DNA from: an uncultured Macromonas sp.
GTDB lineage: Bacteria > Pseudomonadota > Gammaproteobacteria > Burkholderiales > Burkholderiaceae
Direction of reading: 5' to 3'
Length of the DNA stretch: 5,102 bases
Assembly (NCBI GenBank): GCA_946481585.1
Contig: CAMLOF010000218.1
Location: 1 to 5,102 of the forward strand
Shown here: positions 1 through 5,102 of the stretch, in pieces
Layout: every line of letters begins with the position of its first letter
Position numbering within the stretch: position 1 is the stretch's first letter
Position numbers and translations under genes: made by a program
The notes under the pieces: generated by a model
What the model was told of the DNA's origin: nothing
Databases searched by the model: none
Seen by the model: the letters and a program-made list of their open reading frames with translations, nothing else

Positions 1-948
1 TCAGTTCAGCGCCATGCTGAGCTTGCGGCGGTAGCGCGACACCAGCTCGGCCTGCGGGTCCTGCGCGGCAGCGGCGGCATGGCTGGCCAGCTCAATGCCG
101 CCTGCCGTCTTGCCCGGCACCGCACCCGCATCACGCGGCTTGGGCGGCGTCATCAGCTCCAGCAGGCCCACGTAGGTTTTGCGCGGGGCTTCCTCGGCCC
201 ACTGCTTGTCGCGCATGATGATTTCCAGCAGTTCTTCCATGGCGGCAGGCCAGTCGCCCATGGCTATGAGCACGCGGCTCTTGGCGAAGCGGGTGTCAAA
301 GTCGCGCTTGTTCTGGGCAATGGCCTCGTCGAACTGGGCGATGGTCCACTGGCCGCGCGGGTCGTTACCAGTGAACAGCAGGGCATTGAGCCAGTGCGCC
401 AGCGCCTCGAAGCGCAGTTGCAACGGAATCTGCGCCATGGCCGGGGCCAGGGCCACTTCGGCTTCCTCGAAATGGCCTTCGGCGATCAGGTGCTTCACGT
501 ACTCAAAACGCACGTCGTTGTTGGACGGGTCCTGCGCCAGCTGATGGGCCAGTTTTTCCAGGGGGTTGCCTGCGGGGGTGTCGTCGGCCTCGGGGGCAGG
601 GGCTTCGTGCTGTGCCTCGTCTGCCGGGGGCAGGTGCTTGTCCAAAAAGGCCTTGACCTGGCCTTCGGGCAACGCGCCCATGAAGCCGTCCACCGGCTGG
701 CCGTTGACCATCAGCACGCAGGTGGGAATACTGCGAATGCCAAAGGCTGCCGCGAGCTGCTGTTCGTCGTCGGAATTGATCTTGACCAGCTTGAAGCGCC
801 CGCCGTAAGCGGCCTCCACCTTTTCCAGCACGGGGCCCAGCGACTTGCAGGGGCCGCACCAGGGCGCCCAGAAGTCCACCAGCACCGGCACGTGCTGGGA
901 AGCCTCGATGACTTCGGTTTCAAAGTTGGCGATGGTGACGTCGATCAT
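1..948 (-). CDS. cnoX: Thioredoxin-TPR protein, CnoX/YbbN-type chaperedoxin (co-chaperone)
   Basis: The 315-aa cytoplasmic protein has an N-terminal thioredoxin fold (about residues 1-107) with the active site WCGPC (Cys31 and Cys34) and the cis-proline in SIPT (Pro75). An acidic, Pro/Ala-rich linker follows (about 108-128), then a helical TPR-like region (about 130-270), an Ala-rich insert, and a basic end with the motif SRYRRKLS. This order matches CnoX/YbbN, which protects unfolding proteins from oxidation and hands them to chaperones such as GroEL. E. coli CnoX (about 284 aa) lacks the CxxC pair, whereas this protein keeps it, so thioredoxin-like reductase activity is plausible, as reported for Caulobacter CnoX. 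The ATG at 946-948 is preferred because it starts just before the first thioredoxin strand. A TTG at 964-966 would add six residues, and neither start has a good Shine-Dalgarno sequence. The gene is divergent from purE and its stop codon lies at the window edge. Family assignment is firm; the exact role is inferred. Confidence 0.9.
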   Translation of the reverse strand: MIDVTIANFETEVIEASQHVPVLVDFWAPWCGPCKSLGPVLEKVEAAYGGRFKLVKINSDDEQQLAAAFGIRSIPTCVLMVNGQPVDGFMGALPEGQVKAFLDKHLPPADEAQHEAPAPEADDTPAGNPLEKLAHQLAQDPSNNDVRFEYVKHLIAEGHFEEAEVALAPAMAQIPLQLRFEALAHWLNALLFTGNDPRGQWTIAQFDEAIAQNKRDFDTRFAKSRVLIAMGDWPAAMEELLEIIMRDKQWAEEAPRKTYVGLLELMTPPKPRDAGAVPGKTAGGIELASHAAAAAQDPQAELVSRYRRKLSMALN

Positions 949-1038
949 GGCGGTGCGGCTTGGCAATGGAGTGAGGGGTAAGCACGGTGGCCGGAGTGGC
1001 CGTGCAGCGGCATTGTCGCCTCAAGTGGGGGCGAAACG

Positions 1039-1044
1039 TAAAAT
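1039..1044 (+). promoter_or_regulatory. Candidate sigma-70 -10 element upstream of purE
   Basis: TAAAAT matches the TATAAT consensus at five of six positions and sits 21 nt before the purE start codon, in an A-rich patch that stands out from the GC-rich surroundings. Transcription would begin near 1051, leaving a leader of about 15 nt, so there is no room for a riboswitch. The only -35-like hexamer, TTGTCG at 1013-1018, matches four of six positions with a 20-bp spacer, which is too long for a standard promoter. The -10 call is therefore tentative. It would drive purE-purK and probably the following genes. Confidence 0.4.
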
Positions 1045-1056
1045 CCCAACTTTCAT

Positions 1057-1060
1057 GGAG
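1057..1060 (+). promoter_or_regulatory. Ribosome binding site of purE
   Basis: GGAG lies five nt before the ATG at 1066. It supports this start over later in-frame ATG codons, and the encoded N-terminus leads directly into the first strand of PurE (VGVVMGS). Confidence 0.65.
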
Positions 1061-1065
1061 CGGCA

Positions 1066-1569
1066 ATGAGCGCAAAGGTGCAAGTCGGCGTGGTGATGGG
1101 TTCCAACAGTGATTGGGAGACCATGAAGCACGCGGTTCAGATTTTCCAACAGTTTGGCGTGGCCCACGAGGCACGGGTCGTCTCGGCGCACCGCATGCCC
1201 GACGATATGTTCGCCTACGCCGAAGCAGCGGCAGGCCGGGGCCTGAAGGCGATTGTGGCGGGTGCGGGCGGTGCGGCCCACCTGCCGGGCATGCTGGCGT
1301 CCAAGACGACGGTGCCGGTGCTGGGTGTGCCGGTGCAGACCAAGGCACTGTCGGGCGTGGATTCGCTGCACAGCATTGTGCAGATGCCCAAGGGCATTCC
1401 GGTGGCCACCTTTGCCATTGGCGCAGCCGGTGCTGCCAACGCGGCGCTGTTTGCGGTGGCGATGCTGGCCAACGAAGACCCGGCGCTGCTGCAGCAGTTG
1501 CAAGCCTTCCGCGCCGCGCAGACCGAAGCCGCGCGCGCCATGACCCTGCCCCCGCCGGAGGCCGCATGA
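1066..1569 (+). CDS. purE: N5-carboxyaminoimidazole ribonucleotide mutase, PurE class I
   Basis: PurE converts N5-CAIR to CAIR in de novo purine synthesis, taking the product of PurK; it acts in the cytoplasm, and characterised class I enzymes are octamers. The 167-aa length is normal for class I. Visible family motifs are GSNSDW (residues 12-17, phosphate/nucleotide binding), SAHRMPD (40-46, with His42 equivalent to the catalytic His of E. coli PurE), [11 protein letters not shown] (66-76) and the segment [16 protein letters not shown] that lines the active site. All key residues are present. The start has a GGAG ribosome binding site. The stop codon overlaps the purK start in an ATGA arrangement, indicating translational coupling. 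The presence of purK next door supports the mutase type (class I) over the CO2-using AIR carboxylase (class II). Confidence 0.97.
   Translation: MSAKVQVGVVMGSNSDWETMKHAVQIFQQFGVAHEARVVSAHRMPDDMFAYAEAAAGRGLKAIVAGAGGAAHLPGMLASKTTVPVLGVPVQTKALSGVDSLHSIVQMPKGIPVATFAIGAAGAANAALFAVAMLANEDPALLQQLQAFRAAQTEAARAMTLPPPEAA
1557..1561 (+). promoter_or_regulatory. Ribosome binding site that decides the purK start
   Basis: GGAGG inside the last codons of purE lies four nt before the ATG at 1566. Later in-frame ATG codons at 1605 and 1623 have no such sequence before them, so this site favours the longer PurK N-terminus. Confidence 0.6.
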
Positions 1570-2786
1570 CCCAGGGCGCACGCAAAACCTTATTGCCCGG
1601 CCAGATGGGCGCCAACGGCCAGATGGCCACGCTGGGCGTGATGGGCGGCGGCCAGTTGGGCCGCATGTTCGTGCAGGCCGCCCAGGAGATGGGCTACTTC
1701 ACCGCCGTGCTGGACCCGGACCCGGCCAGCCCCGCAGGCCTGGTGAGCCACTACCACGTGCAGACTGGCTACGAGGACGAACAAGGCCTGGCGCAGCTGA
1801 TGCAGCGCTGCGAAGCCATCACCACCGAGTTCGAGAACGTGCCCGCCCCGGCACTGGTGACGCTGGGTGCCCACCGCCCCGTGGCCCCTGCGGCCAGCGC
1901 CGTGGCCGTGGCACAAGACCGCATTGCCGAAAAAGCCCACTTCGTGGCCTGCGCCCAGGCCGGTGGCGTGGGCCCTGCGCCCTACGCGGCCATCGAAAGC
2001 GAAGCGCTGCTGGACGCCGTGCCCGCCGATCTGCTGCCCGGCATCTTGAAAACCGCGCGCCTGGGTTACGACGGCAAGGGCCAGGCCCGCGTGAAAGACC
2101 GCGCCGAACTCGCCGCCGCCTGGGAGCGCATGGGCCGCGTGCCCTGCGTACTGGAAAAGCTGCTGCCGCTCAAGGCCGAACTGTCGGTCATCGTGGCGCG
2201 TGGCGCCGACGGACAGGTGGTGGGCTTCCCGGTACAGCGCAACCTGCACCGCGACGGCATTCTGGCCGTGACCGAGGTGTTTGAAGGCAACGTGCCCGCC
2301 GAACTGGCACAGCAGGCGCGCCAGGCCACCGAGGCCATTGCCCACCAGCTAGGCTACGTGGGCGTGCTGTGCGTGGAGTATTTCGTCATCGACGACGGCA
2401 GCGCCCACGGCGCGCTGGTGGTCAACGAAATGGCGCCGCGCCCGCACAACAGCGGCCACTACAGCCTCAACGCCTGCGACGTGTCGCAGTTCGAGCTGCA
2501 GGTGCGCGCCATGGCGGGCCTGCCGCTGGTGGCGCCGCGCCTGCACAGCCCCACCGTCATGCTCAACATTTTGGGCGACCTGTGGTTCCATGAAGGCCAA
2601 CCCCGCACGCCCGACTGGGCAGCCATACTGGCGCTGCCCGGCACCCACCTGCACCTGTACGGCAAGCTCGACGCGCGCCCGGGGCGCAAGATGGGCCACC
2701 TCAACATCACCGGCGCAACGCTGGCGCAGGTGCAAGACACCGCCGCCCAGGCCGCGCGCATTCTGGGCATAGCGCCATGGCATTGA
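1566..2786 (+). CDS. purK: N5-carboxyaminoimidazole ribonucleotide synthase (ATP-grasp)
   Basis: PurK joins bicarbonate to aminoimidazole ribonucleotide (AIR) using ATP, giving the unstable N5-CAIR that PurE rearranges. The 406-aa protein has an N-terminal nucleotide-binding fold with GGGQLGRM (residues 27-34) and TEFENVP (87-93), then an ATP-grasp domain with QDRIAEK (117-123), the glycine-rich loop [13 protein letters not shown] (161-173), [14 protein letters not shown] (196-209) and the metal/substrate segment [14 protein letters not shown] (287-300). The C-terminal PurK domain ends with HLYGK and GRKMGHLN motifs. It is somewhat longer than E. coli PurK (about 355 aa), partly from a roughly 20-residue extension before the first strand. 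The reading frame is open back to 1113, but that stretch is out-of-frame purE. The gene overlaps purE by 4 nt and the next gene by 10 nt, so the three are probably co-translated. Confidence 0.96.
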   Translation: MTQGARKTLLPGQMGANGQMATLGVMGGGQLGRMFVQAAQEMGYFTAVLDPDPASPAGLVSHYHVQTGYEDEQGLAQLMQRCEAITTEFENVPAPALVTLGAHRPVAPAASAVAVAQDRIAEKAHFVACAQAGGVGPAPYAAIESEALLDAVPADLLPGILKTARLGYDGKGQARVKDRAELAAAWERMGRVPCVLEKLLPLKAELSVIVARGADGQVVGFPVQRNLHRDGILAVTEVFEGNVPAELAQQARQATEAIAHQLGYVGVLCVEYFVIDDGSAHGALVVNEMAPRPHNSGHYSLNACDVSQFELQVRAMAGLPLVAPRLHSPTVMLNILGDLWFHEGQPRTPDWAAILALPGTHLHLYGKLDARPGRKMGHLNITGATLAQVQDTAAQAARILGIAPWH

Positions 2787-3823
2787 CGCTGGACGCCCGG
2801 GCACTGCTTGGCGGCTCTGCAACCGAGAGCGCCGAGGAGGCCCTGGCGTGCGCCGTGGACGCGCTGCGGCGCGGCGCCCTGGTGGGCATGCCCACCGAAA
2901 CCGTCTATGGCCTGGCGGCCGACGCCGACCAACCCGAGGCGGTGGACCGCATCTTCGCGGCCAAGGGCCGCCCCAAGGACCACCCGCTGATCGTGCACGT
3001 GGCTGGGGGCAGCACTGCCCAGTGGCAGGCGGCCGTACAGCACTACGCGCAAGACGTGCCCGCCTTCGCCGAGCGGCTGATGGCCGCGTTCTGGCCGGGG
3101 CCGCTCACCGTCATCCTGCCGCGCCAGCCCGGCGTGGGCCTGGCCGCTGCTGGCGGGCAGGACTCCATTGGCCTGCGCTGCCCGGGGCACCCGGTGGCCC
3201 AGGCGCTGCTGCAGGCCTGCCAGACGGCGGGCATCCACGGCCTGGCCGCGCCCAGTGCCAACCGCTTCGGGCGCGTCAGCCCCACCACGGCCGCGCACGT
3301 GCAAGACGAATTCCAGGCCCTGCTGGACGACGACGCGCTCATCATCCTGGATGGCGGCCCCTGCCCGGTGGGCATTGAATCGACCATCGTGGACTGCTCG
3401 CGCGGCAGACCAGTGCTGCTGCGCCCCGGCATGATTCCGGTGAGTGCGCTGGAAGAGGCCGCTGGCGTTCCCATGGGTGAACGCGACGAGGCTGCCCCGC
3501 GCGCCTCGGGCACGCTCGCGTCGCACTACGCCCCCAGCGCCCGCGTGCGGCTGATGAATGCCAAAGAGATACAAGCCGCGCTGGACGTGCTGGGCGCCGA
3601 TGCCCGCCACATTGCCGTGTACGCACGCACGCCAGTGACCAGCCCCAGCCCGCACGTGCGCATAGAGCCCATGCCCGCTCAGGCCGGTGCCTGCGCGCAG
3701 GAACTGTTCGCCGTGCTGCGTGCGCTGGACCGGCACGACACCAAGCTCATCTGGGTAGAGACCCCGCCCGAAGACGCCGCCTGGGACGGCGTGCGCGACC
3801 GCCTGCAACGCGCGGCAGCCTGA
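2777..3823 (+). CDS. L-threonylcarbamoyladenylate synthase, Sua5 type (two-domain)
   Basis: This enzyme makes threonylcarbamoyl-AMP from threonine, ATP and bicarbonate; the TsaBDE (Kae1-type) machinery then transfers the group to A37 of ANN-reading tRNAs as t6A. The 348-aa protein has the YrdC domain (about residues 18-218) with PTETVYGLAADA (39-50), KGRPKDHPL (63-71, carrying the KxR pair of the active site), FWPGPLTVIL (105-114), PSANRFGRVSPT (159-170), GIESTIVD (199-206) and LLRPG (214-218). A linker with SHYAPS (249-254), close to the HYAP linker motif of Sua5, leads to a C-terminal Sua5 domain (about 255-348). The length fits Sua5 rather than the single-domain TsaC/YrdC (about 190 aa), which is why no three-letter symbol is forced here. 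The ATG at 2777 lies inside the end of purK with no strong ribosome binding site of its own, so translation probably depends on coupling to purK. Confidence 0.95.
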   Translation: MALTLDARALLGGSATESAEEALACAVDALRRGALVGMPTETVYGLAADADQPEAVDRIFAAKGRPKDHPLIVHVAGGSTAQWQAAVQHYAQDVPAFAERLMAAFWPGPLTVILPRQPGVGLAAAGGQDSIGLRCPGHPVAQALLQACQTAGIHGLAAPSANRFGRVSPTTAAHVQDEFQALLDDDALIILDGGPCPVGIESTIVDCSRGRPVLLRPGMIPVSALEEAAGVPMGERDEAAPRASGTLASHYAPSARVRLMNAKEIQAALDVLGADARHIAVYARTPVTSPSPHVRIEPMPAQAGACAQELFAVLRALDRHDTKLIWVETPPEDAAWDGVRDRLQRAAA

Positions 3824-3833
3824 ATACCCTGCT

Positions 3834-3837
3834 GGAG
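3834..3837 (+). promoter_or_regulatory. Ribosome binding site that decides the TrmO-like gene start
   Basis: GGAG in the short gap after the Sua5-type gene lies seven nt before the ATG at 3845. It favours that start over the ATG at 3872 (Met10), which would begin right at the conserved PIG motif. Confidence 0.6.
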
Positions 3838-3844
3838 CCTTTGC

Positions 3845-4321
3845 ATGCCAGACACGCCCGGCTCCATCAGCATGACGCCGATTGGCCATGTGCGCGGTGG
3901 GCGGCGCGAGGCCACCAAGGACGGCTGGGGCAGCAACCGCTGCCGACTGGAGCTGGACCCCGCGCGCTTCACCCCCGACAGCCTGCGCGGCGTGGAAGAA
4001 CTCTCGCACGTAGAGGTGCTCTTCTACTTTCACGTGGACGCCCATGAGCCCACCGAAACCGGCGCGCGCCACCCCCGGGGCCGCAGCGACTGGCCCGCCG
4101 TAGGCATCTTCGCGCAGCGCGGGCGCATGCGGCCCAACCGCATCGGCGCGTCCATCTGCCGCGTGCTGGGTGTTGATGGCCTGGCGGTGGAAGTGGAAGG
4201 GCTGGACGCCGTGGACGGCACGCCGCTGCTTGACATCAAACCCGTGTGGACGGGCTACCTGCCGCGCGGTGAAGTGCGCCAGCCCGGCTGGTCGCTGGAG
4301 CTGATGGCCCACTATTGGTAA
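3845..4321 (+). CDS. Short TrmO/TsaA-family (UPF0066) SAM-dependent methyltransferase, probably acting on t6A in tRNA
   Basis: The 158-aa protein belongs to the TrmO family, whose characterised E. coli member (TrmO, formerly YaeB) uses S-adenosylmethionine to methylate t6A37 to m6t6A in threonine tRNA. Visible motifs are PIGHVR (residues 12-17), ELSHVEVLFYFH (52-63), FAQRGRMRPNRIGAS (89-103) and DGTPLLDIKP (124-133), followed by a GYLPRGEVRQPGW segment and the ending LMAHYW. The beta-barrel SAM-binding core is therefore complete, but the C-terminal extension of the E. coli protein (about 235 aa) is missing. The usual RPNPIG appears as RPNRIG, which I recall as typical of a separate short subgroup. 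Position directly after a t6A-synthesis gene, with a 21-nt gap, supports a t6A-linked role, but the substrate is an inference. Family assignment is firm; calling it true TrmO is less so. Confidence 0.85.
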   Translation: MPDTPGSISMTPIGHVRGGRREATKDGWGSNRCRLELDPARFTPDSLRGVEELSHVEVLFYFHVDAHEPTETGARHPRGRSDWPAVGIFAQRGRMRPNRIGASICRVLGVDGLAVEVEGLDAVDGTPLLDIKPVWTGYLPRGEVRQPGWSLELMAHYW

Positions 4322-4335
4322 ACCCGTGGGAGGAT

Positions 4336-4347
4336 GCCGCTTGCGGC
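4336..4347 (+). other. Small perfect hairpin with a CUUG loop
   Basis: GCCG and CGGC flank CTTG, giving a 4-bp stem closed by a G-C pair with a CUUG tetraloop, a known stable loop in RNA. It lies 15 nt after the stop of the TrmO-like gene. No T-run follows, so it is not an intrinsic terminator of the usual kind. In sequence this GC-rich it may be chance, or it may slightly stabilise the 3' end of the upstream transcript. Confidence 0.25.
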
Positions 4348-4386
4348 TAACATGGCAGGCATGCATCAACAACCCCGCCAACTCCT

Positions 4387-5102
4387 GTGAAACACCGCTG
4401 GACCATTGCACTGCTGGGCCTGTGCGCCGTGGCGGGCGCCGCCGCGTGGCTGGCCTTGCGCCCGCAGCAGGTGGACGCGCTGCGCGTGCAGGCCGCGCCG
4501 CTGGTGCGCACGGTGCAGTTCTCTGCCCGCGTGGCCACGCTCTCGCGCGTAGACGTAGGCAGTACCGTCACCGGGCGCGTGGCCCAGGTGCTGGTGCAGG
4601 AGGGGGCCAACGTGCGCCAGGGCGACGTGCTGGTACGGCTGGAGCAGGACGAACTGCGCCCCGCACTGGCCCAGGCCCAAGCCAGCGAACGGCAGGCCGA
4701 AGCCACCGTCAAGGCAGCCCGCGCCGAATTCGACCGCGCCCAGGAACTGGTGAACCGGGGGTTCATCAGCGCATCGCGACTGGATGAGACCCGCCGCGCG
4801 CAAGACGTGGCGGGTGCCCAACTGGCCGCCGCGCGCGCCGCCACCGTGGCCGCGCAGGCCCGGCTGGGGCAGACGGACATACGCGCCCCCGCACCCGCCC
4901 GCGTGCTGCTGCGCCAGGTGGAGCCTGGGCAGATCGTGCAGCCGGGCAAGGCGCTGCTGACCCTGGCGCTGGCCGGCCCCACGCAACTCAAGGCCCAGGT
5001 GGACGAGCGCTTCCTGGAACAGTTGCAGACCGGCCAGCCCGCCGCCGTGGTGGCCGACGCTTTTCCTGGCCAGCCCTTTGCGGCCAAAGTGTCGGCACTG
5101 GG
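4387..5102 (+). CDS. Periplasmic adaptor subunit (HlyD/RND membrane-fusion family), 3' end cut by window
   Basis: The first 238 codons are visible and the frame is still open at the window edge. The N-terminus is basic (KHRW) and is followed by a hydrophobic segment at about residues 6-24, an inner-membrane anchor or signal peptide; Cys13 is not in a proper lipobox. Next come the first half of a lipoyl/barrel-sandwich domain (about 55-88, with GRVAQVLVQEGANVRQGDVL), an Ala/Gln/Glu-rich coiled-coil hairpin (about 90-160, including FISASRLDE), the second lipoyl half (about 163-193, with VEPGQIVQPGKALLTL) and the start of a beta-barrel domain. Such adaptors link an inner-membrane RND pump or MacB-like ABC transporter to an outer-membrane channel. 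GTG at 4387 is the only usable start, since an in-frame stop lies at 4348 with no ATG, GTG or TTG between. No clear ribosome binding site is visible. The transport partner and substrate lie beyond the window and cannot be told. Confidence 0.88.
   Translation, partial: MKHRWTIALLGLCAVAGAAAWLALRPQQVDALRVQAAPLVRTVQFSARVATLSRVDVGSTVTGRVAQVLVQEGANVRQGDVLVRLEQDELRPALAQAQASERQAEATVKAARAEFDRAQELVNRGFISASRLDETRRAQDVAGAQLAAARAATVAAQARLGQTDIRAPAPARVLLRQVEPGQIVQPGKALLTLALAGPTQLKAQVDERFLEQLQTGQPAAVVADAFPGQPFAAKVSAL

Noticed and set aside
79..981. Plus-strand open frame of 300 codons opposite the CnoX-like gene
   Set aside because: It is antisense to a gene with clear thioredoxin motifs and has no recognisable protein signature of its own.
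949..1065. Possible minus-strand promoter for the CnoX-like gene
   Set aside because: The best -10-like match (GACAAT on the minus strand) fits only four of six positions, and the nearest -35-like hexamer is 19 bp away and weak. The promoter must be here or near, but I cannot place it.
1113..1565. In-frame upstream extension of purK, suggesting a 557-aa protein
   Set aside because: This stretch is purE read in the wrong frame. The purE frame has all family motifs, and the purK start at 1566 has its own GGAGG and the common ATGA overlap.
3824..3844. Possible promoter or terminator between the Sua5-type and TrmO-like genes
   Set aside because: The gap is only 21 nt and holds a ribosome binding site but no hairpin, T-run or promoter hexamers, so read-through is the simpler view.
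2459..4411. Very long open frame of 650 codons on the minus strand, opposite purK, the Sua5-type gene and the TrmO-like gene
   Set aside because: It spans three well-supported genes, shows no recognisable domain, and its His/Ala/Gly/Arg-rich composition is what antisense reading of GC-rich codons gives. Stop codons are rare in such frames.
4326..4787. Plus-strand open frame of 153 codons after the TrmO-like gene
   Set aside because: It overlaps the adaptor gene in another frame. Its Arg/Gly/Ala-rich translation has no family features, whereas the frame from 4387 gives a textbook adaptor architecture.

Overview
This is a gene-dense, GC-rich window with six protein-coding genes and about 95% coding density. 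The strong G/C preference at third codon positions, the purE-purK-tsaC order and the protein sequences suggest a betaproteobacterium of the order Burkholderiales, most likely the Comamonadaceae (Acidovorax-like). That placement rests on recall and general character, because no search could be run. I see no RNA genes, mobile elements, CRISPR arrays or signs of recent transfer.

Layout. On the minus strand at the left edge is a complete thioredoxin-TPR protein of the CnoX/YbbN type (1-948). A divergent intergenic region of 117 bp (949-1065) follows, with a plausible -10 element for the plus-strand genes. The plus strand then carries a tight run. purE (1066-1569) overlaps purK (1566-2786) by 4 nt, and purK overlaps a Sua5-type threonylcarbamoyl-AMP synthase gene (2777-3823) by 10 nt. 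After a 21-nt gap comes a short TrmO-family gene (3845-4321). A 65-nt gap leads to a GTG-started periplasmic adaptor subunit of an efflux/secretion system (4387 onward), cut off by the right edge.

How the genes fit together. PurK and PurE perform two successive steps of de novo purine synthesis (AIR to N5-CAIR to CAIR). The Sua5-type enzyme makes the activated threonylcarbamoyl group for t6A at position 37 of ANN-decoding tRNAs. The TrmO family is known for methylating that same t6A. The run therefore joins purine synthesis to a two-step tRNA modification route. PurK and the Sua5-type enzyme also share a chemical theme, because both use ATP and bicarbonate to place a carboxyl group on an amine. 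The adaptor gene probably begins a separate export operon continuing past the window.

Nothing here is a clearly new system. The points most worth a second look are the short, divergent TrmO-like protein directly behind the t6A-synthesis gene, the translational coupling of two bicarbonate-using enzymes, and the cysteine pattern of the CnoX-like protein.
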